A DNA stretch of 54,785 bases from Actinomycetota bacterium (GCA_016219715.1 JACRKX010000035.1:1-54785); one strand, 5' to 3'; positions 8,120 through 17,576 are shown, numbered from the stretch's first letter. Translations and numbers: made by a program. The notes: generated by a model from the sequence alone, not told the origin.

Positions 8120-8968
8120 TCAGTGTGAGAGCAGAAGGCCCGTCCAGCCGCCATCGCTTACGCGGCGGCGTTCGGTCAAGCCCAGGGCGGCGTAGGCGGC
8201 GCTGATTTCGTCGGCCTCTTCGACGAGCAGGCCGGAGAGAATGATGCGTTCGATGCCGTGGTCGCCAGGAAGCGCCGCGATCTTCTCGCAGACCTCCAGC
8301 AGAAGCGGCCGCATCAGGTTCGCCAACACCGTGGGCGCCAGCGACGGCAACCCCTCGCGCAGGTCGGCACGCTCGACCGCAAGCGGTGTGTCGTTCAAGC
8401 GCGCATTCACCTCGGTGGCCTCGACGCTCAACGGATCGAAGTCGCAGGCATAGATCGGCCCGAAACCGAGTTTGTGGGCGGCGATCGCCAGCACGCCCGA
8501 GCCACAGCCGAGGTCGACTACCTCGCCCCCACTTTCGCCACGCTCGGGCGCGATGTCCAGCAGCAGGTCGACGCATAGTCGCGTCGTTGGATGCGACCCG
8601 GTGCCAAACGCCTGACCCGGGTCGAGCACCAGCTCGACCACGTCCTCGCGCTCGCCGGACGGCTCCCACGTCGGACGCAGCAGCACGAACCCACGCGCTC
8701 CGTCACCGATCAGCACCGAACCGTGAAACTGCTTCCAGCGCTCGTGCCAGTCGTCGGCGACCTCACTGGTTGTCACCTCTACGAGGTCGTCTCCGACCGC
8801 CGCCTGCAGGTCGGGAAGCTCGGGGATCTCTCCGGGCGGACCGTAGACGGCGTACTCGACGATCTCGCCGTCGCGCACCTCCTCTACGCCGGTCGGCGCG
8901 AGTTCCATCAACTGCGCCAGCGCCAGATCGGCATGCTCGGCGCGGCAGCGAATGGCCAGGCGGATCAC
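8120..8968 (-). CDS. prmA: Ribosomal protein L11 methyltransferase PrmA
   Basis: This is a 282-residue SAM-dependent class I methyltransferase. The SAM-binding motif VVDLGCGSGVLAIAAHK lies mid-protein, followed by the acidic ribose-binding ACDFDPLSVEAT and the catalytic-site region VLANLMRPLLL, as in PrmA. PrmA trimethylates lysines and the N-terminus of ribosomal protein L11. The open frame extends further upstream into dnaJ, but GTG 8968 (VIRLAIRCRAEHADLAL) gives the family's usual N-terminal beta-alpha domain and begins 10 bases after the dnaJ stop. hrcA-dnaJ-prmA is a conserved actinobacterial and firmicute order, supporting the assignment. Confidence 0.92.
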   Translation of the reverse strand: MIRLAIRCRAEHADLALAQLMELAPTGVEEVRDGEIVEYAVYGPPGEIPELPDLQAAVGDDLVEVTTSEVADDWHERWKQFHGSVLIGDGARGFVLLRPTWEPSGEREDVVELVLDPGQAFGTGSHPTTRLCVDLLLDIAPERGESGGEVVDLGCGSGVLAIAAHKLGFGPIYACDFDPLSVEATEVNARLNDTPLAVERADLREGLPSLAPTVLANLMRPLLLEVCEKIAALPGDHGIERIILSGLLVEEADEISAAYAALGLTERRRVSDGGWTGLLLSH

Positions 8969-8978
8969 CGCGGGACCG

Positions 8979-10124
8979 TCAGCGCAGCGCCCTGCGCAGT
9001 CGCGACAGGATGCCCTCGCCCTTCGGCGCGCGCAGATTGTCTTCGGTGACGGTCTCGGCAAACTTCTCGAGTAACTCGCGCTGCTCGTCGTTCAGGTTGT
9101 GCGGCACGCGCAGGTTGATGACCGCGTGCAGATCGCCGCGCGTGTTGTTGCGCAGGCCGGGCAGACCATGGCCCTTGATCTTGATCTCGTCGCCGTGCGA
9201 GGCGCCGCTGACGATCTCGATCTCGGCCGGTCCGTCGAGCGTCTCGATCTCGAGCGTCGCTCCCAGCATGGCGTCGTGAGCGTCGACGTCGACGACGGTG
9301 TAGAGCTCCGTGTCCTCGCGGTGGAAGCGGTCATCGTCGGAGACGTTTACGACGACGTAGAGGTCGCCGGGCGGGCCACCGTTTGCGCCGGCGTGGCCGC
9401 GGCCGGCGACGCGTATCTGCTGCCCGTCGGCGATGCCCGCCGGAACTTCAACCTTCACCTCGCGATCGACGCGCACACGGCCCTGACCGTTGCACTCGCG
9501 ACACGGTGTCTCGACCATCTCGCCATGTCCGTCGCAGACGTTGCATACGGCCTCGCGTGCCATCTGGCCAAGCACTGTGCGCGTGACGACACGAACGCGA
9601 CCGGCGCCGCCGCACTGCTCGCAAGTCTTCACGTCGCTGCCGGGCTCGGCGCGGGTGCCGTCGCATTGCGGGCAGGTATCGACGGCCTCGTACTGAAGCG
9701 TGCGCTCTACCCCGGATACCACCTGAGAGAGGTCGATCGTGGTGTCGATCGCCAGATCGCCGCCCTGACGCGGGACATTGCCAGTCGGCGAACCGCCACC
9801 TCCGAAGAAGCTTCCGGCCGCGCCGTTGAAGAACGCCTGGAAGATGCTGGCGAAGTCGCCGAATCCACTGAAGTCGGGCTCTCCGCCGCTGCGGCGCAGC
9901 CCTTCGTGTCCGAAGCGGTCATAGGTCGCGCGGCGCTCGGGATCGCTGAGCACCTCGTAGGCGGCGGCGATCTCCTTGAACTGCTCCTCGGCCTCAGGCG
10001 AGTCGTTGACGTCTGGGTGGTGCGTGCGTGCGAGCACACGGAACGCCTTCTTGATCTCTCGCTCCTCGGCGTTGCGCGAGACGCCGAGCACCTCGTAATA
10101 GTCGCGCGTCGTCGACATGCTCAT
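8979..10124 (-). CDS. dnaJ: Chaperone DnaJ
   Basis: This 381-residue Hsp40 co-chaperone stimulates DnaK ATP hydrolysis. It has a J-domain (residues about 7-72) with the invariant HPD inside RTHHPDVND, then a G/F-rich linker ([18 protein letters not shown]). Four zinc motifs follow: [23 protein letters not shown] and CRECNGQG. The C-terminal substrate-binding beta domains complete a type I DnaJ. The ATG at 10124 overlaps the hrcA TGA (ATGA). An alternative Met two codons in would change little. No dnaK or grpE lies beside it, so this is the stand-alone hrcA-dnaJ type locus. Confidence 0.96.
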   Translation of the reverse strand: MSMSTTRDYYEVLGVSRNAEEREIKKAFRVLARTHHPDVNDSPEAEEQFKEIAAAYEVLSDPERRATYDRFGHEGLRRSGGEPDFSGFGDFASIFQAFFNGAAGSFFGGGGSPTGNVPRQGGDLAIDTTIDLSQVVSGVERTLQYEAVDTCPQCDGTRAEPGSDVKTCEQCGGAGRVRVVTRTVLGQMAREAVCNVCDGHGEMVETPCRECNGQGRVRVDREVKVEVPAGIADGQQIRVAGRGHAGANGGPPGDLYVVVNVSDDDRFHREDTELYTVVDVDAHDAMLGATLEIETLDGPAEIEIVSGASHGDEIKIKGHGLPGLRNNTRGDLHAVINLRVPHNLNDEQRELLEKFAETVTEDNLRAPKGEGILSRLRRALR

Positions 10125-11140
10125 GCGTAGACGTCGGCGACGAAGTCAGAGAGCTTCGCTGCGGCGTAGCGCACGCTGGCGATCGCGTGCGGGTAGTCCA
10201 TGCGAACGGGTCCGATCACGTTGACCGAGCCGAGATTGCGCGTGTGAGTGCCGTAGTTGGCCCCGACGACGCTGGCGCCGAGCAACTCCGCCGCCTCGTT
10301 CTCGCTGCCGATCCGCAGGTAGACGCCGCGCTCGTTGAGTCGCGCGCGCAGCAGGCGGGTGACGGCCTGGCGCTCTTCGACGGCCGACATCAGCCGATCG
10401 AGCCTCGGTATCGCCTCGTCGCGCGAGCCGGCCACCAGGTGACCCGCACCGCCGACGAACAAAGTCTCGTCGCCGGGAGGCGGCTCGAGGAAGGCTCCGG
10501 AGATCGCCTCGATGAAACTGCGCTCGACCTGACCGAGCTCTGGAGATAGAAGTCGCTGACGAATAGTGCGGGCCCCTAGCGGTAGGCCCTTGAGCACCTC
10601 GTTGAGATACCCGGTCGCCCACTGCACGAGACCCGGGTCGACGGCGCCGCCGAACTCGAACTGTCGCTTCGTCACGTTGCCCGAGGTCGTGATGACAACC
10701 GCGACGACCACATGGGGCTGCAAGCCGATCAACTCGACGCGCAGGATCTCTTCGGTAGAAAGCGGCGGCGCCGAAACCAGCGCCATCAGCTCGGTCGCCT
10801 CGGCGAGGGATTCGGTTGTCTGACGGATCGCGTCGGCTATTTCGCGGCGGTCGAAGCTGAGTTCGATCGGCGGTCGCGCGGGGCGCTCGCCACCGCGGCG
10901 CGCCAGCAGCCCGTCGACGAAGTAGCGGTAGCCGCCTTCGGTCGGCCGGCGCCCGGCCGAGGTGTGCGGCTGCTCGAGCAAACCGTGGCTGACGAGCACC
11001 GCGAATTCGTTGCGAACGGTCGAAGCGGCCCACGGAACATCCGGCCGATCGGCGATCGCGCGCGAACCAACGGGAGCGCCGGAGCGCGTGTACGCGTCGA
11101 CGACGATCCGCAGGATTTGTTCCTGGCGGGAAGTCAGCAT
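10121..11140 (-). CDS. hrcA: Heat-inducible transcription repressor HrcA
   Basis: This 339-residue heat-shock repressor has an N-terminal winged helix ([17 protein letters not shown], then [20 protein letters not shown] and [18 protein letters not shown]), which is diagnostic of HrcA. A GAF-like middle and a C-terminal dimerisation region with IGPVRMDY near the end complete it. HrcA binds CIRCE operators and itself senses chaperone load through GroEL. I chose ATG 11140; the longer open frame would overlap the divergent ABC gene. No clear CIRCE inverted repeat (TTAGCACTC type) is visible near the start, so its targets may be elsewhere. Only 27 bases separate it from the divergent ABC start. 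Confidence 0.93.
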   Translation of the reverse strand: MLTSRQEQILRIVVDAYTRSGAPVGSRAIADRPDVPWAASTVRNEFAVLVSHGLLEQPHTSAGRRPTEGGYRYFVDGLLARRGGERPARPPIELSFDRREIADAIRQTTESLAEATELMALVSAPPLSTEEILRVELIGLQPHVVVAVVITTSGNVTKRQFEFGGAVDPGLVQWATGYLNEVLKGLPLGARTIRQRLLSPELGQVERSFIEAISGAFLEPPPGDETLFVGGAGHLVAGSRDEAIPRLDRLMSAVEERQAVTRLLRARLNERGVYLRIGSENEAAELLGASVVGANYGTHTRNLGSVNVIGPVRMDYPHAIASVRYAAAKLSDFVADVYA

Positions 11141-11167
11141 GCAATGGAGGATAGTTTTGACGCGCCG

Positions 11168-12115
11168 ATGACTGCCCTCGTCCACTTCGACAACGTCTCC
11201 AAGCGCTACGGATCTCGTACCGTGATCGACTCGCTGAGCTTCAGCGTGCGGCCCGGAAGCGTGACCGGACTGCTCGGCCCGAACGGAGCCGGCAAGTCCA
11301 CGGCGATGCGCCTGCTGCTCGGAATCGCACACGCAAACGCCGGGCGCGCCGCGCTGTTCGGCCAGAGTGCGGGCGATCGAGGCTTCCGCGATGCGCTGCA
11401 CCGCTGCGGTGCCCTGATCGAAGAGCCGTCGCTGTATGCCAACGCGAGCGGACGCGCGAATCTCGAAATACAAGCCGCCGCGCTGGGCATCAAGCGCCGC
11501 GACCCGCGGCTCGATCGCATGCTCGAACTCGTCGGCCTCTCCGGCCGCGCAGGCGACAAAACAAAGAAGTACTCGCTGGGCATGCGCCAGCGCCTCGGCT
11601 TGGCGATTGCGCTTCTCAACGATCCAGAGCTGGTGATCCTCGACGAGCCGACTAACGGCCTTGACCCGGCCGGAGTGGTCGAGATCCGCGAACTGATCAA
11701 GTCGCTACCCGCCAGCGGCACCACCGTTCTGGTCAGCTCGCACCTGCTCTCGGAAGTGCAGAAGACCGCCGACCATGTCGTGATCATCGACCGCGGACGG
11801 CTCGTGCGCGACGACACCGTCGATGGACTACTGGCGACCGCCGGCTCAAATGGCGGTTTCGTATTGCGAGTCAACGACAGCCACCGCGCGGCGGCAGTCA
11901 GCGCGCTCGCCGCCAAGGGGCTCACGGCGGACTTCTCGGCCGACGGTTCGATCCTTGTGACGGGCGAGATAACCGCCGGGTCGCAGATCAGTCAGACGCT
12001 GGCTGAGGCCGGCGTATACCTCGACGAGCTGTCGCCACAGTCGGCCGACCTCGAGGCCGTTTTCCTGGGAATGACCGGCACCAGCAGTGGCGACGTTCCA
12101 GGAGGAGCCGCATGA
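11168..12115 (+). CDS. ABC-2 type exporter, ATP-binding subunit
   Basis: This is a 315-residue ABC ATPase with Walker A GPNGAGKS (residues 37-44), signature YSLGMRQ (136-142) and Walker B LVILDEP (156-162), followed by the DrrA/BcrA-type C-terminal extension (about 220-315). It would energise export of a drug, lipid or peptide with the permease encoded next. Starts at ATG 11168 and ATG 11144 are both possible. A GGAGG at 11147-11151 lies 16 bases before 11168, longer than optimal, while the 11144 start would overlap the hrcA promoter region. The 3' end overlaps the permease start by ATGA. The substrate cannot be inferred. Confidence 0.88.
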   Translation: MTALVHFDNVSKRYGSRTVIDSLSFSVRPGSVTGLLGPNGAGKSTAMRLLLGIAHANAGRAALFGQSAGDRGFRDALHRCGALIEEPSLYANASGRANLEIQAAALGIKRRDPRLDRMLELVGLSGRAGDKTKKYSLGMRQRLGLAIALLNDPELVILDEPTNGLDPAGVVEIRELIKSLPASGTTVLVSSHLLSEVQKTADHVVIIDRGRLVRDDTVDGLLATAGSNGGFVLRVNDSHRAAAVSALAAKGLTADFSADGSILVTGEITAGSQISQTLAEAGVYLDELSPQSADLEAVFLGMTGTSSGDVPGGAA

Positions 12116-12837
12116 CGCTTGTGGCGGAACTGACCAAGCTGCGCGCGCTGCCGACACCTCGCGTGATCGCCGCCGTCTGCTTCGGCCTGACCTTGCTGGT
12201 CGGACTGATCCTGCTTGGCGTTCAGCCGTCCGACGCCACGGTCTATCGGGATATCGCCACAGGGCCGGCGTCGATCTTCGTGTTCATCGCCTCGATCGTC
12301 TTCGGCGCCTGGGTGTTCGGCGTGGAGTTCGGACAAGGAACGCTGCGGCGAGTGCTGACCGCCGAACCGCGCCGTGGAGTGGTGCTGGCGGCAAAAGCGC
12401 TCGTCGTAGTCTGCGGCGTGGCGGTCTTCGCGGCCGCGCTGATGGCGTTCTCGATCGGGCTGATTGCGCTGGTCGCGTCGGCCAGCGCAGTCGAACTCGA
12501 CATCGGCTACTCGTTCAAGGCGCTTGCCGCGATGACGATCGAGGGCACGCTCTTCGCGCTGCTTGCGAGTGCGTTCACATTGCTGTTTCGTAGTTACGCC
12601 GGCGGCATGATTGCCAGCCTCGCGATGGTCTTCGTGGGCGACGGCCTGATCGGCCTGTGGAGCGCCGTCCGCGACTACACGTTCGGAGCGAGCATCGATT
12701 CGATCGACGCCGCCTTCGACGTAACCGACGCCGACCCGACGTTCGCGCTCATACCGTCGATCTTGATCGCACTCGCCTGGGTTGCCGCGGCCGCGGTGCC
12801 GGGTGTAGTCCGCTTCCTGCGCGGCGACTTCAAGTAG
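12112..12837 (+). CDS. ABC-2 type exporter, permease subunit
   Basis: This 241-residue integral membrane protein has about six hydrophobic segments: roughly residues 18-38, 55-75, 95-120, 130-160, 165-190 and 210-230. The ABC-2 topology suits a DrrB/BcrB-like partner for the ATPase just upstream. The ATG at 12112 overlaps the ATPase stop (ATGA), so the two subunits are translated in step. The gene ends nine bases before the converging alpha/beta hydrolase gene. No binding protein or two-component regulator is adjacent, so the cargo stays unknown. Confidence 0.8.
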   Translation: MTLVAELTKLRALPTPRVIAAVCFGLTLLVGLILLGVQPSDATVYRDIATGPASIFVFIASIVFGAWVFGVEFGQGTLRRVLTAEPRRGVVLAAKALVVVCGVAVFAAALMAFSIGLIALVASASAVELDIGYSFKALAAMTIEGTLFALLASAFTLLFRSYAGGMIASLAMVFVGDGLIGLWSAVRDYTFGASIDSIDAAFDVTDADPTFALIPSILIALAWVAAAAVPGVVRFLRGDFK

Positions 12838-12846
12838 CGACCGAAG

Positions 12847-13764
12847 TCAGGCCGCGGCGGCGACTTCCGACTGCACGACGCCGAGCTGTTTGACCAGAAA
12901 CGCCGTCTGGTCCGCCACGGCCCGCTCGAAGGCATCGTCGAAGTAGATGTCGAAGTGGCCGCACGGGTAGATGCGATAGTCGGCGTTGGGCGACTCGCCG
13001 ACGTAGTGCTTCGCGGCCCAGGCCGGCGCGACCGTGTCGGCGTCACAGATACAGACGAGCGTCGGGCACTGCACGTTCTTGAGCTGCTTACCAGGGCGGT
13101 AGCGCGTGATCTGCCAGGAGACTCGCGCCCACACCCACTGTGGGTAGTTCAAGCCCTCGATCAGGCGTTCGACGCCGGGCAACGCGTCGGGCGCGGTCAT
13201 CAGCGCGGGCTGACCGGCGCTGCCGAACAGCAGCACGCGAGCCTTGCGGCCTCCGGTGGCGGCACCGATGGCGTCCATCGTCGCGCGCAGCGAGATCTTC
13301 AGCGAGCTGAGTGGATCGACGGTCAGACCCGAAGCCAGCCCGTCGGTGAACGGACACTGGCTGACGATCGCCTTGAGCTGACGGTCGCGCGCGCCGACGG
13401 CCATCACGTGACCGCCACCGAAGGAACTTCCCCACAGAGCCACGCGCGTGCCGTCGAGGTCTTCGCGGCCGCGCGCGTAGGTCAGGGCGGCGCGGATGTC
13501 GGCATGCTGCATGTCGATGTCGAGCAACTGGCGCGGCTCGCCTTCGCTGTCGCCGAAGCCACGGTAGGTGAAGCTGAGTGCAGCGATGCCTGCCTGCGCG
13601 AACCGCTCCGAGAATTTGTCGAGCGCCATCTCGCGCACGGCGCCGAGGCCGTGGCACAGCACCACGACGGGCGGGTTTTCGACGCCCTCTGGCTTGTAGA
13701 GCCAGCCTGCGCAGCGATCGCCGTGACTGTCGAACGAAACGTCTTCTCGGGTAAAGCCGCTCAC
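12847..13764 (-). CDS. Alpha/beta hydrolase
   Basis: This 305-residue serine hydrolase carries the oxyanion HGLG loop (PPVVVLCHGLG), the nucleophile elbow G-S-S-F-G (Ser at 114), an acid in VCICDADTVAP and the catalytic histidine in YPCGHFDIYF, so the triad is complete. Relatives act as esterases, thioesterases or peptidases of the dienelactone hydrolase/YcjY type. The start is GTG 13764, preceded by GGAGGA at 7-base spacing; an ATG 27 bases upstream is less likely. The long upstream region carries repeated AT-rich inverted motifs (13884-13996) that may regulate it. No signal peptide is seen, so it is cytoplasmic. Confidence 0.82.
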   Translation of the reverse strand: MSGFTREDVSFDSHGDRCAGWLYKPEGVENPPVVVLCHGLGAVREMALDKFSERFAQAGIAALSFTYRGFGDSEGEPRQLLDIDMQHADIRAALTYARGREDLDGTRVALWGSSFGGGHVMAVGARDRQLKAIVSQCPFTDGLASGLTVDPLSSLKISLRATMDAIGAATGGRKARVLLFGSAGQPALMTAPDALPGVERLIEGLNYPQWVWARVSWQITRYRPGKQLKNVQCPTLVCICDADTVAPAWAAKHYVGESPNADYRIYPCGHFDIYFDDAFERAVADQTAFLVKQLGVVQSEVAAAA

Positions 13765-13883
13765 TTGATGTCCTCCGAAGTTATGAAGCACGCACGCGCC
13801 GGCGACGGGTGCGAGGCTGCGGTCGATTCCATGTCAACGCTATCGCGTGGCGAACGCGCAGGTCGGCCGCGCACCCGCGAAAT

Positions 13884-13996
13884 GGCCGTTTAACAAATAT
13901 GTAGTTCTGGACATTTCTGCGCGGCCATAACGGGCCGGCCGATGTTCTATTCAACATATTTGTTAAACGGTCCAATCGCGCCTTTGTTAAACGGCC
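13884..13996. repeat. Three copies of a GGCCGTTTAACAAA motif, two forming an inverted repeat
   Basis: CCGTTTAACAAATATGT at 13886-13902 recurs exactly, inverted, at 13954-13970. A third, inverted copy of GGCCGTTTAACAAA lies at 13983-13996. The middle copy is itself an imperfect palindrome, TTCAAC-N6-GTTAAA (13950-13967). The stretch is far richer in A/T than its surroundings and sits 120-230 bases upstream of the alpha/beta hydrolase start. It looks like a repressor or activator binding array; a recombination scar or mobile-element end is the alternative. Confidence 0.55.
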
Positions 13997-14077
13997 GAAT
14001 AGCGCCCCACCCGGCGATCAGATCGCGTCAGGACGCCACCCATTCAAAGTGCCCGGCACGGCTCTACGGCAAAACAA

Positions 14078-14105
14078 AGGCCGCCGCGATCGCTCGCGAC
14101 GGCCT
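14078..14105 (-). terminator. Intrinsic terminator after the HadA/HadB-like pair
   Basis: A 12-base stem (AGGCCGTCGCGA with TCGCGGCGGCCT, one G-T pair) closes on a four-base loop. On the minus strand it is followed by TTTGTTTTG. It lies 34 bases beyond the stop of the gene at 14139, the right place to end that transcript. Confidence 0.75.
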
Positions 14106-14138
14106 GTACTTCTGAAAAGCCGCTCTGCGGCCGAGCGC

Positions 14139-14531
14139 TCAGGCGCTCGCGATCACGGCGACGCTGTTGCGAATGATGCGGTTCTCGCCCTGCGCCGCCT
14201 CGAGCGCGAGCGTGATGTGCTCGCCCTCTTCGCCGGTGACTTCGCCGGTGACGATGACCTCCTGCTCGGGCTGACCCATGCCACGGAACTGCGCGCTGAG
14301 CTTCTTGACCCTGGTCGGGTCGTTGCCGGCGGCCTGAATCGCGGCACGCTGAACCTGCGCCATCGACCAGAGGCCGTGCAGGATCGTGTTCGGCAGCCCG
14401 ACCATCTCGGCGAACTCCTTGTCGATGTGGATCGGGTTGAAGTCGCCCGACGCGCCGGCGTAGCGATGCGGCAGGTACTTGTCCGGAGTCACACGGACCT
14501 CTTCGATCTTTTCTCCGATTGTGAATCCCAT
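14139..14531 (-). CDS. MaoC-like dehydratase, HadB-type catalytic subunit
   Basis: This 130-residue hot-dog fold protein has the (R)-hydratase motif YAGASGDFNPIH, with catalytic Asp30 and His35, followed by ILHGLWSMA. MaoC/HadB proteins add or remove water from (R)-3-hydroxyacyl thioesters, as in FAS-II and mycolate synthesis or beta-oxidation. It starts three bases after the HadA-like gene, so the two very likely form a heterodimer, with this one supplying the active site. An intrinsic terminator follows at 14078-14105. Whether the pair serves fatty-acid synthesis or breakdown cannot be told from the context. Confidence 0.86.
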   Translation of the reverse strand: MGFTIGEKIEEVRVTPDKYLPHRYAGASGDFNPIHIDKEFAEMVGLPNTILHGLWSMAQVQRAAIQAAGNDPTRVKKLSAQFRGMGQPEQEVIVTGEVTGEEGEHITLALEAAQGENRIIRNSVAVIASA

Positions 14532-14534
14532 GAT

Positions 14535-14975
14535 CTAGACACCCCTCACGATGCAGGTCCAGTCGGCCGTGCAGACGGGCTCGCCGTCCTGGTTGACCGA
14601 CTCTGTGGTGTACACGTAAAAGCCTTTGCCGGCGTTCTCCTCGATCGACTTGACCGAGGCCGTGGTCGTGATGCGGTCGCCGGCCACGACGGGCTTGTGG
14701 AACGTGAAGTCCTGGGCGCCGTGCACCATCATCGCGAAGTTCATACCCACCTCGGGGTCGAACATCGCCGGGACGGCTGCCTTGCTGCTGAATACCACCG
14801 CGAACATCGGCGGCGCGACGAGGCCGGGGTAACCGGCGGCCTTGGCGGCCTCTTCGTCGTTGGAAAGCGGATTGTCATCGAAGGTCGCCGCCGTGTATTC
14901 ACGGATCTTCTCGGTGCCCACGACGTACTCGACGGGCTCGTACTTCTTGCCCACCGCATCGGTCTTGATTGCCAC
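14535..14975 (-). CDS. MaoC-like N-terminal (FAS1-like) dehydratase, HadA-type subunit
   Basis: This 146-residue hot-dog fold protein resembles HadA/HadC of mycobacteria: KYEPVEYVVGTEKIREYTAA, then FDDNPL, HGAQDFTFHKPVVAGDRI and a C-terminal strand with CTADWTCIVRG. It lacks the D-x4-H catalytic pair present in its partner, as expected for the substrate-binding half of the heterodimer. The start is GTG 14975, supported by AAGGAG eight bases upstream. It is first in a two-gene unit; the roughly 100 bases between it and the DUF4234 gene should contain the promoter. Confidence 0.84.
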   Translation of the reverse strand: MAIKTDAVGKKYEPVEYVVGTEKIREYTAATFDDNPLSNDEEAAKAAGYPGLVAPPMFAVVFSSKAAVPAMFDPEVGMNFAMMVHGAQDFTFHKPVVAGDRITTTASVKSIEENAGKGFYVYTTESVNQDGEPVCTADWTCIVRGV

Positions 14976-15074
14976 TTCGCGAACTCCTTGGTTGTGGAGG
15001 AGGATTGCCCGCCGCGCGCCCAGCCCAGTCGATCAACCGGCTGAACGCGCGACAAGTGAAATGCGGTCGCGAGT

Positions 15075-15740
15075 CTACTGCGCGGGCGGTGCCGGCGGCT
15101 CGGGCGGCGCCGGTGGCGCCGGTGGCGGCGGCACGTCGCCGGCGGGCGGCGGCGGCGCGACGGGAGCTTCAGGGATGACACCCGGCGCCGGCGAAGGCTG
15201 ACCGGCCGGCGGCATCGGCTGGAATGCGGGCTGCTGAGCGTTTGCCGGAATACCCGCCGGAGCGCGACCGGAGTCGATGTTCCACACCTTGTTCAGTCCG
15301 TCCTGCTGGTACGCATAGGCGAGCGGCGGGATCAGCACGTAACCCAACACCACGATCCAACCGTTCATCTGATCGCCCGGGTACACGCCGACGACCTGCT
15401 GTGCGAGCTTCATGCGCTTGTACGTATTGATGTACGAGATGATCGCCGGCACGATGATCAGCGAGCCGAGCGTAATCGCCACGAGCGAGGTTCCCGGGCT
15501 GTCACCGAGACCCTGGACCTGGCGCTTTCGGCCAAGGTCTCTCATCTCACGATTGACCTTGTAATACCAGACGAGAAAATAGATGCCGAAGGTGATGAGC
15601 GGCAGCAGCGCCACTCCCCAGAGGGATCGGATCTTCGCTTCTTCGGGTCCGCCGGAAATCGGTACAGGCTCAGCCACGGTCAGCTCGCTTTCGGATTGAT
15701 TGACGCTCAACTCGAAAACTAACGGACTCGATCGACGCAT
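15075..15740 (-). CDS. DUF4234 membrane protein with proline-rich tail
   Basis: This is a 221-residue protein. Residues about 40-62 ([26 protein letters not shown]) carry the [16 protein letters not shown] pattern typical of DUF4234. Two more hydrophobic segments follow at about 85-108 and 125-145. The last 60 residues are rich in Pro, Ala and Gly and probably extend as a disordered tail. The family has no proven function. The start may instead be a GTG about 20 codons in ([10 protein letters not shown]). The gene begins nine bases after the corrected lepA stop (15750). Confidence 0.72.
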   Translation of the reverse strand: MRRSSPLVFELSVNQSESELTVAEPVPISGGPEEAKIRSLWGVALLPLITFGIYFLVWYYKVNREMRDLGRKRQVQGLGDSPGTSLVAITLGSLIIVPAIISYINTYKRMKLAQQVVGVYPGDQMNGWIVVLGYVLIPPLAYAYQQDGLNKVWNIDSGRAPAGIPANAQQPAFQPMPPAGQPSPAPGVIPEAPVAPPPPAGDVPPPPAPPAPPEPPAPPAQ

Positions 15741-15749
15741 GCGTTTGGG

Positions 15750-17527
15750 TTAGTCGTTCCCGTCCCCGTCGAGCTGAAGCACCGCCAGGAACGCCTCCTG
15801 CGGCACCTCTACGCGGCCGACCTGCTTCATCCGCTTCTTGCCCTTCTTCTGGTTCTCGAGCAGCTTGCGCTTACGCGAGATGTCGCCGCCGTAACACTTG
15901 GCGGTGACGTCTTTGCGGACGGCCTTGACGGTTTCGCGGGCGACGATCGAGGCGGGATGCGCTCGCGTAGGCGCTCGGTGAGCATGCGGCCGGCCGGGTA
16001 GGCCTTGTCCTTGTGCACGATCATCGAGAGCGCGTCCACGGGATCGCCGGCGAGCAGGATGTCAAGCCGCACGAGGTCGCTCGCGCGCATGCCGCTGACC
16101 TCGTAGTCGAAGCTGGCGTAGCCCTTGCTGCGGCTCTTGAGCTGATCGAAGAAGTCGAGCACGATTTCGGCGAGCGGCAGGTCGTAGGTGATCTGCACGC
16201 GCTGTTCGCTGATGTAGTGCATGTCGACGTGAACGCCGCGGCGCTCCTGACAGAGCTCCATCACTGCGCCGACGTACTCGCGCGGCGTGAGGATCGTCGC
16301 GCGGATGAACGGTTCCCGGATCTCCTCGATCAGCACCCGCTCGGGCATGTCCGAGGGCGAGTTGACCTTCATCTCCTCGGCGTTCGTCAGCGTGACCTCG
16401 TAGCGCACGTTCGGCGGCGTGGCCAGCAGCTCAAGGTCGTACTCGCGTTCGAGCCGCTCGCGCACGATGTCCATGTGCAGCAAGCCAAGGAATCCGCAGC
16501 GGAAGCCGAAGCCGAGCGCGCGGCTGGTCTCCGGCTCGTAAGACAGAGCCGCGTCGTTGAGCTTCAGCTTCTCGAGCGCGTCACGCAGGTCTTCGAAATC
16601 GTCGGTGCTGACCGGGAAGAGGCCGCAGAAGACCATTGGCTGCACCTCGCGATAGCCGGGCAGCGGCTCGGCGGCATGATTGGCCTCGGTCGTGATCGTG
16701 TCACCGACGCGCAGCTTCGCCACGTCTTTGATGCCGGTGATGATGTAGCCGACCTCGCCGGCGCTCAAGCCGCCGACGCTGGTCATCTTCGGACCGAAGT
16801 AACCGATGTCGTCGATCTCGGCCTTGGTCGGCGTCTGGAAGGTCTTGATCGAGTCGCCCTTCTTGAACTCGCCGTCGACGACTCGCACGTAGGCGATCAC
16901 GCCGCGATACTGGTCGAACTCGCTGTCGAAGATCAGCGCGCGCGGAGGCTTCGACGCGTCGGCCTCGGGCGGCGGGATCTTCTTCACGATCGCCTCGAGC
17001 ATTTCGTGCACTCCCTCGCCGGTCTTCGCGCTCATCCGCAATACGCCGTCGGCCGGCTCGCCGAGCAGCTCTTCGATCTCGCCGGCGACGCGCTCGGGTT
17101 CGGCGGAAGGCAGGTCGATCTTGTTCATCGCCGGGATCAGCTCGAGGCCGCCGTCGACGGCGAGGTAGGTGTTGGCAAGCGTCTGCGCCTCGACACCCTG
17201 CGCCGCGTCGACCACCAGCAACGCACCCTCGCACGCGGCAAGGCTGCGCGAAACCTCGTACGTGAAGTCGACATGGCCTGGCGTGTCGATCAGGTGGAAC
17301 TGGTAGGTCTCGCCATCATCGGCCTGGTAGTAGACCCGCACCGCCTGGGCCTTGATCGTGATCCCGCGCTCACGCTCGAGATCCATGCTGTCGAGCAACT
17401 GCGCCTTCATGAACTTCGGGTCGACGGTGTGCGTCACCTCGAGGATGCGGTCGGCCAACGTCGACTTGCCGTGGTCGATGTGGGCGATGATCGAGAAGTT
17501 GCGGATTCGTTCCGGAGGGATCTGCAT
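15750..17527 (-). CDS. lepA: Elongation factor 4 (LepA), frame-disrupted near the C-terminus
   Basis: LepA is a ribosome-associated GTPase linked to initiation/30S biogenesis and back-translocation. The sequence shows G1 AHIDHGKST, the switch region [18 protein letters not shown] and the LepA-specific C-terminal domain up to RLRERIP. The frame then breaks near 15950-15957. Read directly, it ends in unrelated residues at 15827. In another frame it resumes at [15 protein letters not shown], keeps [12 protein letters not shown] and KKRMKQVG, and stops with TAA at 15750. Compared with other LepA proteins, about 13-14 conserved residues (the RQQF..IQAAIG block) are missing, a loss near 40 bases. 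The C-terminal domain touches tRNA, so the disrupted product would probably be impaired unless this is an assembly error. Confidence 0.88.
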
Positions 17528-17576
17528 GGGCCGCTGATTATGACGGCGACCACTCTGACCTCTGCCGAACGCGGAG

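Larger units (their letters stand above)
13765..14138. other. Intergenic region with repeated motifs and terminator
   Basis: I see no gene in these 374 bases. From the left they hold the hydrolase leader with its GGAGGA ribosome-binding site, three copies of an AT-rich motif (13884-13996, listed separately), then a stem-loop terminator for the HadA/HadB-like genes (14078-14105). A small hairpin GCCGC-TCT-GCGGC lies at 14119-14131, just after the HadB-like stop. Confidence 0.6.

Noticed and set aside
11100..11300. CIRCE operator near hrcA
   Set aside because: I looked for the TTAGCACTC-N9-GAGTGCTAA pattern and saw nothing close to it on either strand.
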